DNA of 64,000 bases from Azospirillum doebereinerae (GCF_003989665.1 NZ_RZIJ01000005.1:1-64000), one strand, 5' to 3'. Positions 8,806 to 21,326 are shown, numbered from the stretch's first letter. A program made the numbers and translations. The notes: generated by a model not told the origin, from the letters alone.

Positions 8806-9549
8806 ATGCTCGAACTTTTCGCTGATCCGAACGTCTGGGCCAGCCTTTTGACGTTGACCGCGCTCGAAATCGTGCTGGGCATCGACAACATCATCTTCAT
8901 CTCGATCATGGCGTCGAAGCTGCCGGTGCACCAGCAGAAGAAGGCCCGTCAGGTCGGTCTGGCGCTGGCGCTGCTGAGCCGGCTGGCCCTGCTGGCTTCC
9001 ATCGCCTGGATCGCGCAGTTGACGCAACCGCTGTTCAGTGTGATGGGCTGGCCGGTGTCGGGACGCGACCTGATCCTGATCGGCGGCGGCCTGTTCCTGC
9101 TCGCCAAGGGCACGCTGGAGATCCACCACACGGTCGAGGGCCACGAGGACGGCGGCGCGGCGCCGAAGGTCGCGACCTTCCGTTCGGTCGTCATCCAGAT
9201 CATGTTCCTGGACATCGTGTTCTCGCTGGACAGCGTCATCACGGCGGTCGGCATGTCCGACCATCTGCCGGTGATGGTCGCGGCGGTCGTCATTGCCATG
9301 GCGGTGATGCTGTTCGCCTCCGGCCCGGTCGGCGATTTCGTCAACCGCCACACGACCGTGAAGATGCTGGCGCTGTCCTTCCTGCTGCTGGTCGGCGTGG
9401 CGCTGATCGCCGACGGCCTCGGCTTCCACATTCCCAAGGGCTACCTGTACTTCGCCATCGCCTTCTCGGCGTTGGTCGAGGCCCTCAACCTGATGGCCGC
9501 CGGCCGCCGCAAGAGGGCGGCCCAGGCCGCCGGCACGGCGGGGCATTGA
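8806..9549 (+). CDS. TerC-family integral membrane protein
   Basis: 247 residues with about seven hydrophobic segments. It has the two TerC signature repeats with acidic residues in the membrane: LEIVLGIDNIIF near residue 20 and DIVFSLDSVITAVGM in the second half. Family members (TerC, Alx, YkoY) are linked to tellurite resistance and to manganese export or metal loading of exported proteins. GGAG lies about 12 nt before the ATG. I looked for a yybP-ykoY manganese riboswitch in the 148-bp leader and did not find it. The substrate here is not established. Confidence 0.9.
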   Translation: MLELFADPNVWASLLTLTALEIVLGIDNIIFISIMASKLPVHQQKKARQVGLALALLSRLALLASIAWIAQLTQPLFSVMGWPVSGRDLILIGGGLFLLAKGTLEIHHTVEGHEDGGAAPKVATFRSVVIQIMFLDIVFSLDSVITAVGMSDHLPVMVAAVVIAMAVMLFASGPVGDFVNRHTTVKMLALSFLLLVGVALIADGLGFHIPKGYLYFAIAFSALVEALNLMAAGRRKRAAQAAGTAGH

Positions 9550-9575
9550 GCCGGTCTTAAGACCCCCGCCTGCTC

Positions 9576-9622
9576 CCTCCCTGCCCCTCTCCCGCGCAAC
9601 GCGGGGGAGGGATGGGGAGGGG
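9576..9622. repeat. dispersed C/G-rich palindromic repeat, short copy (family A)
   Basis: A strong hairpin made of CCCTCCCTGCCCCTCTCCCGC and its near complement, separated by CAAC. It lies between the convergent terC-like and ygjV-like genes. The arms resemble the ends of the longer copies at 19139 and 49311. It may serve as a bidirectional terminator, but no clear T tract follows. Confidence 0.65.
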
Positions 9623-9642
9623 GCAAACAGGGCCATTCCCCT

Positions 9643-10224
9643 TCACGCCGCCACCAACGCCGGGTGTTCCGCCACAACCCGGCGGTCCGCATGGGCGCGC
9701 CACAGCCGCCAGCCATGGCCGCTCAGCCCCATCGCATCCGAGCACAGCCCGAACACCGACCCGGCCAGCGTGTTGTGACCGGCCCCGACCAGGGTCGCCA
9801 CCACGAAGAACAGCCGCATCCGCGCCACGTCGGTCTGCCAGCGCCCCAGCGTCGCCAGAATGAAGCCGGTGGCCGACAGCCCCGACATCGGCCCCTGCCA
9901 CGTCACCGCCGCCACCGCCAGCGCCGCCGGGACGGTCGCCGCGAACAGCGCGTTCAGCCGCCACGTCCGCCGGCGGGGGTAGGAGGCGGCCATCTGCACC
10001 AGCCCCAGCAGACACATCAGCATGCCCGTCCGCGCGCCCAGGCACAGGAAATGGAGCACGAACAGGGAGGATGCGGCCGCCTGCGCCGACAGGATCGCCC
10101 GCCGGTCGGCGAGCAGGGTCGACAGGGTGCCGAACGCCAGACCGGCCAAGCCGGTCACCGTGACCAGCGACAGCGCCTGGAGCAGGTCGGACAGGAAGGT
10201 CAGCTGATGAAGCAGGAACACCAT
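9643..10224 (-). CDS. YgjV-like inner membrane protein
   Basis: 193 residues with about six hydrophobic helices. The pattern (LADRR...LSAQAAASSLFVLHFLCLGA...MLMCLLGLVQM) resembles the Imp-YgjV family of bacterial inner membrane proteins, whose role is unknown. I chose the ATG at 10224, directly before the first membrane segment; earlier alternatives would add a short Arg-rich N-terminus. It is convergent with the terC-like gene and appears to be a single-gene unit. Confidence 0.7.
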   Translation of the reverse strand: MVFLLHQLTFLSDLLQALSLVTVTGLAGLAFGTLSTLLADRRAILSAQAAASSLFVLHFLCLGARTGMLMCLLGLVQMAASYPRRRTWRLNALFAATVPAALAVAAVTWQGPMSGLSATGFILATLGRWQTDVARMRLFFVVATLVGAGHNTLAGSVFGLCSDAMGLSGHGWRLWRAHADRRVVAEHPALVAA

Positions 10225-10739
10225 GATGGATCGCCTTCGCCTTACAGTCATGCCGCAATGCAGCAAAGGCGTCGGACCCTAGGCGGAGGTGGTTAACCGG
10301 TTCTGAAGCGGGACGTGACCAAGTCCGGGCCGAAATGCGCCGCTTCTTGTGACCTTACCCACCGATGGGAGAGGCCGGGAGCGATCCGCGACACCCGTCT
10401 GTGGCCGGATTGCCGCGTTGCCGCCCCTGTGGAAAGCGCAGTGGCGCGCCGGTTTCCCTGATGTTGGGCGAGTCCGTACCGGCATGGTGCGGCACCGGCG
10501 CGGCGTTGTTGCTTTCCAGTGACAGAGCGAAACACCGTTGACCAAGCAAATCTTGGTTATCGGCGGTGACAACTATGGAATCCTTCGCCTTTCCGGAAGG
10601 TGGCACCCCTTGCGGCATACCCCCACGGTACGGGAGGCGGTGTTTTCCTGTCCCTTCGTGCCGTAGGATTTATTGCATCGCAGCGTCATTCTCCGCCCCG
10701 TCATCGCCGGGGGACGGCGGCACAGGGGGATGAACAATC
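10225..10739. other. intergenic region upstream of two divergent genes
   Basis: About 515 bp between the divergent starts at 10224 (minus) and 10740 (plus). Small ORFs exist on both strands, but none has both a ribosome binding site and a plausible protein composition. I see no repeats or RNA gene. Confidence 0.4.
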
Positions 10740-10964
10740 ATGACTCACGCAGCGACACGCACGCGATCAAGCACTCTTGCGAAGCGCACGGCAACCGACT
10801 CACCGGTCTGTTGCGCCTGCGGGCAGCCGGTCCGCGCCGGTGAGCCGCATTGGGCCGGCGACGCCGAGAATCGCGCTTGGCATTACGGCTGCGCGGAACG
10901 GGCCGGGGTCACGCTGTCGTTGAGTTGGCAGCGTCAGCGGATGCCGTCGGCCATGGCGGAGTAA
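10740..10964 (+). CDS. small Cys-rich protein of unknown function
   Basis: 74 residues. After a Thr/Arg-rich N-terminus, a compact CCACGQPVRAGEPHWAG segment is followed by WHYGCAE, giving the spacing Cys-x2-Cys ... His-x2-Cys. This could bind one zinc ion like a short zinc ribbon or LIM half. A GGGGGATG ribosome binding site precedes the ATG at suitable distance, which is the main support for a real gene. Its 3' end overlaps the convergent gene below by 56 bp. No family is recognised. Confidence 0.6.
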   Translation: MTHAATRTRSSTLAKRTATDSPVCCACGQPVRAGEPHWAGDAENRAWHYGCAERAGVTLSLSWQRQRMPSAMAE

Positions 10965-11175
10965 CGGGGAGAGCGTCGGCAGCAACGCGGGACGGCGCCG
11001 GGCTGCGGCCGAGCGCCGCGTCCTGGCCGCGCCGGAAGGCTTCGCGTTCGGCGGCGAGGATCACCTCGGCCAACTGCCGCTCGAAGTCCCGCTCCACCAG
11101 GGCGGAAAACAGGTCAATGCGGAAGCGCGCTTGCAAGGCACGGCTCAACCGGCGGGCGCGTTCGGTGGGCGGCAT
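10909..11175 (-). CDS. small hypothetical protein, convergent overlap with the Cys-rich gene
   Basis: 88 residues. The first 55 look like a folded helical segment with alternating charges (RALQARFRIDLFSALVERDF, then ERQLAEVILAAERE); the tail is Ala/Pro-rich and probably disordered. A GAGGGG sequence lies 8-10 nt before the ATG. The codon pattern resembles neighbouring genes. No known domain is recognised. The 3' end overlaps the gene on the other strand, so antisense effects between the transcripts are possible. Confidence 0.6.
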   Translation of the reverse strand: MPPTERARRLSRALQARFRIDLFSALVERDFERQLAEVILAAEREAFRRGQDAALGRSPAPSRVAADALPVTPPWPTASADAANSTTA

Positions 11176-11349
11176 GGCGGGGTCCCCTCGCGGTCGTTGG
11201 AAGCCGAACCGTCAGGTTAGAAGGACGGGCCGGACGGGCAACCGCGCAACCGGGGTTCTCGCAAGCGCGAAAGGATTGGACCCTTCGGGCCGCCGGGCTG
11301 TTGCAACAGCGAAGGGCTTTGCGCCCGACCCGAACACGGAGGACCGACG

Positions 11350-11538
11350 ATGAGGGGCAGCCCACGCAGTCTCTGGCTTTCCATGGCCAACCGCATGACC
11401 AACCAAGCCGCTGGCGTTTGGGCCGGCGCCTTCGCCAACGCGGCCAAGCGCAACCAGTCCGCCTTCCTGAAGGCGCTGACCACGCCGCCCAAGCCGCCGT
11501 CCAAACCGAGAAAACCGGCCAAGCGCAAGCCGCGCTGA
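11350..11538 (+). CDS. small basic protein of unknown function
   Basis: 62 residues. The N-terminal half (SLWLSMANRMTNQAAGVWAG) could form an amphipathic helix, and the C-terminus is strongly basic and Pro-rich (PPKPPSKPRKPAKRKPR), like a nucleic-acid-binding or histone-like tail. A perfect GGAGGA ribosome binding site lies 7 nt before the ATG, which makes translation likely. It is convergent with the large unknown gene to the right. A role as a polyester-granule or nucleoid-associated small protein is conceivable but not shown. Confidence 0.65.
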   Translation: MRGSPRSLWLSMANRMTNQAAGVWAGAFANAAKRNQSAFLKALTTPPKPPSKPRKPAKRKPR

Positions 11539-11562
11539 CGCCGGGATACGGAACCGCCGCCC

Positions 11563-13260
11563 CTACCGGGTCCGCGCCTCGTGCAGGCGCAGCACCGCCA
11601 CGTACTCGGCGCTCTGCCAGTTGCGGGAGCGGGCCAGCTCCGAGCGGATCGACGCGACGAAGGCGTCGATGACCTGCCATTCGTCTTCCGCGATGGTCTC
11701 GACCTGATCGAGATAGGCGTGGACGACGCGGTGCAGTCCCTGGCTGACCGGGCTGATCCACGGGTCCGCGTTCTCGCCCATCGCCCGCATCAGCCGGCGG
11801 ATGCGCAGCAGATGCGCCATGCGGTGGGCCGGCTTCTCGTGCTCCTCCGCCTTCATGGCCTGGACGAAGGCGACCCGGCCGGTCTCCACCGCGTAGAGGC
11901 GCAGCGACTTCAGCTCCGGGTTGGCGTAGCCGGCGTTGCCGAGGTAGCGGCCCCAGCGGCACACCAGCTCCAGCAGCCAGACGATGTCCCCCTGGTCGGG
12001 CACCGGAGTCTGGCGGGCGGTCATCGCCGCCTGGAGGCGCGCGGCCAGCGCCGGCATGACGGTGCCGGTCAGCGCTTGGGCGACCGCCGCCAACTGCGCC
12101 CGGATCGCCGGGCCGGTGGAGCGGTTGGCCAGGAAGCCGGTTCCAGCCAGCGCGGTCGCCGCGCGGTCGAACCGCTCCACCGCGCCGTCGAGCAGTTCGC
12201 GGGTGGCGGTGCCGATCGACAGCACGCCGCCGTCGCGGATGTCGATGTCGCCGAACATGCCCTCCACCACGTCGGTCACGGTCGCCCCGGCGGCGTGGAA
12301 ATGGCACAGCAGGGCGCGCAGCAGCGGGTGCGACTCGCGTACGGCCGGGCCGCCATGCTCACGGACATGACGCAGAAACACGTCGTAGCGCCGCTTCACG
12401 TTCAGCCCGTAGAGCGGGGCGAACCACGCCAGCACCCGCGCCTCGTCGCGGAACGGCACGCCCAGGTCCCGCACCCGCCGCACGAAGCCGACCATCAGCG
12501 CCGACTGCCCGTCGACCTCGGCGGGGTGTGACTCGGCGCCAACCCGGATCTCCTCGATGTCGCGGCGCATGCGTTCGGTCAGCGGGACAAGCAGCGCGTT
12601 GTGCTCCAGCAGGGCGCGGACAAAGCCCAGCAGGTCGCCGTCGATCGGCGACTTGCGGCCGAGATACTGGGTGCGCAGGCGGGCGTCGTGCAGCGCCTCC
12701 TCGTTGGCCAGCGCCAGGAAACGGTCCATCGCCTTGCGGTCGGCGGTCAAGCGGACCAGGAACTCCAGCGCTTCCTTGCGCATCGCCTCGCGCAGCTCCA
12801 TCGCCTGCGGGCTGGCGAGCACGACGTCCAGCATCGCCTCGCGCGCCATCGCGTCGAGCCGGCTCTGCACCTCGGCGGCCAGGCCCGGAAAGGCGAATTG
12901 CGTCAACGCGGCCCAGATGCCGCCCATGTCGACGCGCTGGATCAGGGCCGGCACCGCCTCGGGCGCGCGGTAGAGGATCTGGTCGTCGACCAGGAAGGGC
13001 TCGAACAGGCCGGTGAACAGGCGTCGCGCCTTCATCGGCCGCAGCCGGTTGAAATGGTCCACCAGGGCGTCGCGCAGGTGCCGGGCGCGCGGACCGTTGG
13101 CCGGCGCCTCGCCCTCCACCGCGTCCAGCACGGAGCGGATGGCGTGCATTGGGATGCGCGAGACGACCTCGTCCATCTGCCGGCGGAAAGCGCCGGTGTC
13201 GGCCCCCCCAGCAGCGGGCGGGGCGCCTTCAGACGGGACGGCCGGTGACGTGCTGGTCAT
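11563..13260 (-). CDS. 565-residue protein of unknown function
   Basis: A long, mostly helical soluble protein without signal peptide, membrane segment or familiar motif. It has many Arg and Leu residues and sections such as PMKARRLFTGLFEPFLVDDQ near residue 80 and PVPDQGDIVWLLELVCRWGR around residue 410. The codon use and long open frame make it a real gene. I chose ATG at 13260 over an upstream TTG. It seems to be a single-gene unit with a promoter between 13261 and 13400. It loosely recalls the large helical DUF1631-type proteins, but I cannot assign it. Confidence 0.75.
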   Translation of the reverse strand: MTSTSPAVPSEGAPPAAGGADTGAFRRQMDEVVSRIPMHAIRSVLDAVEGEAPANGPRARHLRDALVDHFNRLRPMKARRLFTGLFEPFLVDDQILYRAPEAVPALIQRVDMGGIWAALTQFAFPGLAAEVQSRLDAMAREAMLDVVLASPQAMELREAMRKEALEFLVRLTADRKAMDRFLALANEEALHDARLRTQYLGRKSPIDGDLLGFVRALLEHNALLVPLTERMRRDIEEIRVGAESHPAEVDGQSALMVGFVRRVRDLGVPFRDEARVLAWFAPLYGLNVKRRYDVFLRHVREHGGPAVRESHPLLRALLCHFHAAGATVTDVVEGMFGDIDIRDGGVLSIGTATRELLDGAVERFDRAATALAGTGFLANRSTGPAIRAQLAAVAQALTGTVMPALAARLQAAMTARQTPVPDQGDIVWLLELVCRWGRYLGNAGYANPELKSLRLYAVETGRVAFVQAMKAEEHEKPAHRMAHLLRIRRLMRAMGENADPWISPVSQGLHRVVHAYLDQVETIAEDEWQVIDAFVASIRSELARSRNWQSAEYVAVLRLHEARTR

Positions 13261-13419
13261 GCCCCACAACCCCGCAGGATGATCGTCGCGAATGCGGTCA
13301 TGATCGGGGCAGAGTATTAAGCAATCTTTGCCGGTTGTGCGGTCATTTTGTCGCGCAGCTTTTTTCGACCGGAATGTACCCGCGTTTCCCTTCAGGATCG
13401 AAGAGTTTTGCTTGTCCGC

Positions 13420-14301
13420 TCAACGCGCGGATTCGGCCGCGAACTGGGCGTCCAGCCCGGCCCGGTAGTCGGGATAGGCCAGCGTCACGCCGAGCTGCCG
13501 CTTGATGCGGTCGTTCTTCACCCGCCGGGAATCGGCGTAGAAGCTGGCGGCCATCGGCGACAGGTCGGCCTGCTCGAAGGGCACCAGCGGCGGCGGCTCG
13601 ACCCCCAGCAGGCGGCAGGCGTAATCGACCACCTCGTGGGAGGGGCCGGGCAGGTCGTCCGCCACGTTGTAGACGGCGCCCAGCGTCGGCTTCGCCACCG
13701 AGGCCAGCAGGGTCGTCGCGATGTCGTCCACATGGATGCGGCAGAAGACCTGTCCGGGCTTGTCCACCCGCTTGGCGGTGCCGTCGCGCACCGAATCGAG
13801 CGCGCTGCGGCCGGGACCGTAGATTCCGGCCAGCCGGAACAGGTGCATCGGCACGCCGTATTGCCGGTACAGGCCGAGCCAGCCGCGTTCCGCCTCGACC
13901 CGGCGCTTCTGGCGGTCGCCGGTGGGACGCAGCCACGCCGCCTCGCCGACCCATTCGCCCTTGGTGTCGCCGTAGACACCGGTGGTGGACAGATAGCCGC
14001 CCCAGTCCAGCGTGCGCAGGTCGGCCAGATGCCGGGCGTGGTGGTCCAGCACGGGATCGCCCTTCTGGTCGGGGGGCACGCTGACCAGCAGATGGGTGGT
14101 GCCGTCCAGCGCCGCGCCGGCGTCGGCCAGCGGGCGGCCCCGGTCGAACAGGAAGGCCTCGATCCCCTGGGCCTCCAGCGCGGCGCGCTTCTCCTCGCTG
14201 CGGCAGGTGGCGGCGACCCGCCAGCCGTCCGCCCGCGCCCGCTCGGCGAAGACGCGGGCGGTGTAGCCGAGGCCGAACACGAACAGGCGGGGAGAAGACA
14301 T
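13420..14301 (-). CDS. NAD(P)-dependent SDR/epimerase-like protein, YeeZ type
   Basis: 293 residues with an atypical extended-SDR fold. A nucleotide-binding loop near the N-terminus (FGLGYTARVFA) is followed by STTGVYGD, where Thr and Tyr occupy the usual catalytic area, and later by LAGIYGPGR and the HVDDIATTL segment. These features match the YeeZ/NAD-dependent epimerase family found next to many proteobacterial housekeeping genes. The substrate is unknown. It is divergent from the TPR protein gene with only about 90 bp between start codons, so the promoters are back to back. Confidence 0.8.
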   Translation of the reverse strand: MSSPRLFVFGLGYTARVFAERARADGWRVAATCRSEEKRAALEAQGIEAFLFDRGRPLADAGAALDGTTHLLVSVPPDQKGDPVLDHHARHLADLRTLDWGGYLSTTGVYGDTKGEWVGEAAWLRPTGDRQKRRVEAERGWLGLYRQYGVPMHLFRLAGIYGPGRSALDSVRDGTAKRVDKPGQVFCRIHVDDIATTLLASVAKPTLGAVYNVADDLPGPSHEVVDYACRLLGVEPPPLVPFEQADLSPMAASFYADSRRVKNDRIKRQLGVTLAYPDYRAGLDAQFAAESAR

Positions 14302-14390
14302 CGCGGCATCCTTAGGCTTTGCGTCGCATCGACCGTTCCGGCATGGCGGGGCTTGCGCCGAACCAATCGATGGCGGAGTGTAAGGCGACC

Positions 14391-15218
14391 ATGATCCGAC
14401 GCAACGCTTACCTCACGCTGGCCGTCCTGTCGCTGCTGAGCGCGGCACCGGCCACCGCCGCCACGGCCTCCTCCCCGGCGTCCTCCCTGGACCGCAACCG
14501 GGAACTGAAGGAGTGCGCGACCCGCGCCGAGACCGCCCCCGACGCCGCCTTCGAAAGCGCGGCGCGCTGGCAGGACCAGGGCGGCGGCGACTTCGCCCGG
14601 CTCTGCCAGGCCTTGGCTCTGTTTCACAAGGGCGACTTCAAGGCGGCCGGCGGCCGGCTGGAGGAGTTGGCGGGCGTGCTGGGGCGCGACGATCCCAAGG
14701 CGGCGGCATCGATCCTGGCGCGCGGCGGCTGGGCATGGCTGCGGGCCGGCGACCAGGCGCGGGCGGAAAAGCTCTACACCGCCGCGCTGGCCAAGCAGCC
14801 GGGCGACGTCGACCTGCTGATCGACCGCGCCTTCGCCAGGGCCGAGGCCGAACGCTTCTGGGACGCCATCGCCGACCTGGACCAGGCGCTGACCAGGGAT
14901 CCCAAGCGGGCCGACGCCTATCTCTACCGCGCCACCGCGCAGAAGGCGCTGTCGAACCACCGGCAGGCCCTGGCCGACATCGGCCACGCGCTGGAGCTGA
15001 AGCCCGGCGACCCGGAGGCGATCCTGCTGCGCGGCAACGTCAAGGCGTTGAGCGGCAGCGTCGGCGGCGCCAAGGAGGATTGGGCGTTGGTGAAACGTCT
15101 GTCCCCCGACAGCGAGTCCGGCCGCGCGGCGGCGGTCAACCTGGAGCGGGTGGAGAAGATGACCGGCGTCGAGAAGGCGCCCGAGGCGCCGAACGCGGCC
15201 AAGCCGAAGGCCCCGTAA
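14391..15218 (+). CDS. exported tetratricopeptide-repeat protein
   Basis: 275 residues. The N-terminus is a signal peptide (basic MIRRNA, hydrophobic LAVLSLLSAAPATA, cleavage near residue 23). The rest contains TPR-like helical pairs, clearest in AEKLYTAALAKQPGDVDLLI, ADLDQALTRDPKRADAYLY and ADIGHALELKPGDPEAILL. It is therefore likely periplasmic and a scaffold for protein interactions. I chose ATG 14391 because it begins the signal peptide; an upstream in-frame start would bury it. A strong bidirectional terminator follows. Confidence 0.82.
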   Translation: MIRRNAYLTLAVLSLLSAAPATAATASSPASSLDRNRELKECATRAETAPDAAFESAARWQDQGGGDFARLCQALALFHKGDFKAAGGRLEELAGVLGRDDPKAAASILARGGWAWLRAGDQARAEKLYTAALAKQPGDVDLLIDRAFARAEAERFWDAIADLDQALTRDPKRADAYLYRATAQKALSNHRQALADIGHALELKPGDPEAILLRGNVKALSGSVGGAKEDWALVKRLSPDSESGRAAAVNLERVEKMTGVEKAPEAPNAAKPKAP

Positions 15219-15240
15219 GGGCTGAACGGGGTTGAGCCGG

Positions 15241-15294
15241 AACGCATGAAAAACCGGACGGAGCCCTGCGGCGCCGTCCGGTTTTTCATGCGTT
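15241..15294. terminator. bidirectional intrinsic terminator
   Basis: A perfect 21-bp stem (15241-15261 with 15274-15294) with a 12-nt loop, containing AAAAACCGGACGG and its complement CCGTCCGGTTTTT. It sits between convergent genes, the TPR protein and gyrB. The A and T tracts on either side make it functional in both directions. Confidence 0.9.
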
Positions 15295-15322
15295 CCAAAA
15301 ACGAACCAAGCCGTCGAACCGA

Positions 15323-19065
<3,743 letters not shown>

Positions 19066-19138
19066 CGGGAGGGCAGGGAGGGGATGGGCAAGGATAAACC
19101 GTTCCGCTGTGCAGAGTTGTGTGGGTGCGGCCTGCGTG

Positions 19139-19248
19139 CCCCCTCCCCATCCCTCCCCCGCCTTCGGCGAGAGAGGGGGCTGGACCCTTGTCGGTGTTCA
19201 GCGGCAGTTCCCTCTCCCGCGAAGCGGGGGAGGGTTAGGGAGGGGGCA
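19139..19248. repeat. dispersed C/G-rich inverted repeat, long copy (family A)
   Basis: About 110 bp between dnaN and recF: two hairpin-forming blocks (CCCTCCCCCGCC...GGCGAGAGAGG and CCCTCTCCCGC...GCGGGGGAGGG) enclosing a spacer. Its reverse complement matches the copy at 49311-49421 along the whole length, including the spacer. It is a dispersed intergenic element, not a coding segment. Confidence 0.85.
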
Positions 19249-19304
19249 ATCGCGGCGGAACTTGCACAATCCTGTTTCGGGGCGGAGCGGAAGCCCCGCC
19301 CCCG

Positions 19305-20435
19305 TCACACGCGCATCGGCATCAGGACGTAGAGCGCGGTCTGGTCGGCCACGTCGCGGATGATCGTCGGCGAAGCGGCGTCGGCCAGCGTGAAGCGGGC
19401 GCCCTCGCCCTCGATCTGCTGCGTGATGTCGAGCAGGTAGCGCGAGTTGAAGCCGATTTCCAGGGGGCCTTCCTGGTAATTGACCTCCAGTTCCTCGGTG
19501 GCGCTGCCGGCTTCCGGGCTGGTCGCCGACAGGGTCAGGGATCCACGCACCAGCGCCAGCTTCACCGCCCGGCTCTTCTCGGTCGAGATGGTGGCGACGC
19601 GGTCGACGGCGGCGGCGAACAGCTTGGCGTCCACCTCCATCACTTTGTCGTTGCCGACCGGGATGACCCGCTCGTAATCGGGGAAGGTGCCGTCGATCAG
19701 CTTGGAGGTCACCGTCACGGAATCGAAGCCGAAGCGGATCTTGTTGTCCGACATCGACAGCTCGATGCGGTCGGCGGCCTCGTCGATCAGCTTGCGGATC
19801 TCGTTGACCGTCTTGCGCGGCACGATGACGCCGGGGATGCCCTCGGCGCCCTCGGGCAGCGGCATCTCGACCCGCGCCAGACGGTGGCCGTCGGTGGCGA
19901 CCGCGCGCAGCACCGGCAGGTCCGCGCCGTTGGTCTTGGACTTGGCGGCGTGCAGGTAGATGCCGTTCAGGTAGTAGCGCGTCTCCTCGGTGGAGATCGC
20001 GAAGCGGGTGCGGTCGACCAGCCCGCGCAAATCGGCGGCGCTCACCGCGAAATTGTGCTTCAGCTCGCCGCCGGACAGCTGCGGGAAATCCTCCACCGGC
20101 AGGCAGGACAGCTTGAACTGCGAACGCCCGGCGCGCAGCGTCAGCACGGTGCCGTCGGCGGGGATGTCCAGTTCCACCTGGCTGCCGTCGGGCAGCTTGC
20201 GGACGATGTCGTAAAGGGTGTGGGCCGGGGCCGTGGTGCCGCCGGGGCGGCCGACCGTGGCGGGCACCGTCTCGACGATCTCCAGATCCATGTCGGTGGC
20301 GGCCAGCGACAGCTCGCCGTCGCTCGCGCGCAGCAGGACGTTCGACAGGATGGGAATGGTGTTCCGCCGCTCGACCACACTCTGCACGTGACCCAGGGAA
20401 CGAAGAAGGGCGGCGCGTTCGATGGTGATGTTCAT
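19305..20435 (-). CDS. dnaN: DNA polymerase III sliding clamp, beta subunit
   Basis: 376 residues, normal for the beta clamp. The three topologically similar domains are recognisable: an N-terminal RAALLRSLGHVQSVVERRNT segment, a central DRTRFAISTEETRYYLNGIY segment, and a C-terminal FNSRYLLD plus the end YVLMPMRV. It forms the ring that tethers DNA polymerase III. dnaA is not next to it: the upstream neighbour is a HAD hydrolase on the same strand. The promoter should lie in the 200-bp gap upstream, where I see no DnaA-box cluster. Confidence 0.97.
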   Translation of the reverse strand: MNITIERAALLRSLGHVQSVVERRNTIPILSNVLLRASDGELSLAATDMDLEIVETVPATVGRPGGTTAPAHTLYDIVRKLPDGSQVELDIPADGTVLTLRAGRSQFKLSCLPVEDFPQLSGGELKHNFAVSAADLRGLVDRTRFAISTEETRYYLNGIYLHAAKSKTNGADLPVLRAVATDGHRLARVEMPLPEGAEGIPGVIVPRKTVNEIRKLIDEAADRIELSMSDNKIRFGFDSVTVTSKLIDGTFPDYERVIPVGNDKVMEVDAKLFAAAVDRVATISTEKSRAVKLALVRGSLTLSATSPEAGSATEELEVNYQEGPLEIGFNSRYLLDITQQIEGEGARFTLADAASPTIIRDVADQTALYVLMPMRV

Positions 20436-20636
20436 GCTGTCGTCGTCTCGGGGCGGAAGGGCGTTTCGGGCGCTTGCCCTGCGCGATTCCCGGCGAAAAA
20501 CCGCCGGAACCGCCCAGAGCGGGCGCGCATCATACCATAACGGCGGTTGTGTCGAACCAAATTCGTGCGGAGCCGACCATTGCCGTATGACCTGGGGGAC
20601 GATCCGGTCCCCTTGGGCCCGTTCGTTGGTGCCGGG

Positions 20637-21326
20637 TCACAGGTTGGCGGTTCCCTCGATGCCGATCAGCGCGGCCAGCCCGTGCAGGTCGTGCACGGTG
20701 GCGGTGCCGGGCGGGAAGGGGTCGTCGATGCCCGGCGCCACCACCCCGGCAAACGGCGCGCCGATGTGCCGGGCGCCGACCAGCTCGGTCATCGAATCCC
20801 CGACCACCAGGGTGCGCGCCGCGTCGAGGGCGTTGGCCGCGACGATACCCGCGAAGATCGCCGACTTGTCGTTGGGCGTGCCGTCGTCGGGCGCCCCGGT
20901 GAGGGTGGCGAAGACACCGTCCAGCCCCTTGGCCGCGACGATGCCAAGCAGGACGTGGTGCGGCGTGCCCGACACCAGATGGCAGGGCGTGCCGCGCAAC
21001 GCGTCGAGCAGCTCGCGGGCGCCGTCGATCAGCGGGCAGTCGTAGATGGCCTTGTCGACGATCCCGGCGTAGCGGCCGGCCATGTCGGCGATGCGCTCCG
21101 GCGTCGCCTCGCGGCCGAGGATGGCGCGGTCCAGCACGGCGACCATGCCGGTGCGGGTGAGGCCGCCGTTGCGCCAGATCGTCTCGCGGATCGCCGCCTC
21201 GAAGGGACCGCCCGTCTGGCCGTAGAGTTCGACGAAGACGTCGGTCTTCATCGTGGCGGAGTCGAGGATGACCCCGTCGAAATCGAAGATCACGGCCGAG
21301 AGGGAATAGGGAGCGGCGGCGGGCAT
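20637..21326 (-). CDS. HAD-superfamily hydrolase, phosphoglycolate-phosphatase-like
   Basis: 229 residues. The nucleophile motif FDFDGVILDSA (DxDG) is at the N-terminus, motif II is SGTPHH, and motif IV is VVGDSMTEL. The helical cap domain between them makes it a subclass I HAD phosphatase like Gph or beta-phosphoglucomutase. The substrate is unknown. It starts 77 nt after the end of the ligC-like gene on the same strand and may be co-transcribed, though sugar-phosphate or aromatic catabolism cannot be distinguished from sequence. Confidence 0.85.
   Translation of the reverse strand: MPAAAPYSLSAVIFDFDGVILDSATMKTDVFVELYGQTGGPFEAAIRETIWRNGGLTRTGMVAVLDRAILGREATPERIADMAGRYAGIVDKAIYDCPLIDGARELLDALRGTPCHLVSGTPHHVLLGIVAAKGLDGVFATLTGAPDDGTPNDKSAIFAGIVAANALDAARTLVVGDSMTELVGARHIGAPFAGVVAPGIDDPFPPGTATVHDLHGLAALIGIEGTANL

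Noticed and set aside
20436..20636. A replication origin next to dnaN
   Set aside because: No DnaA-box cluster or AT-rich unwinding region is visible and dnaA is absent.
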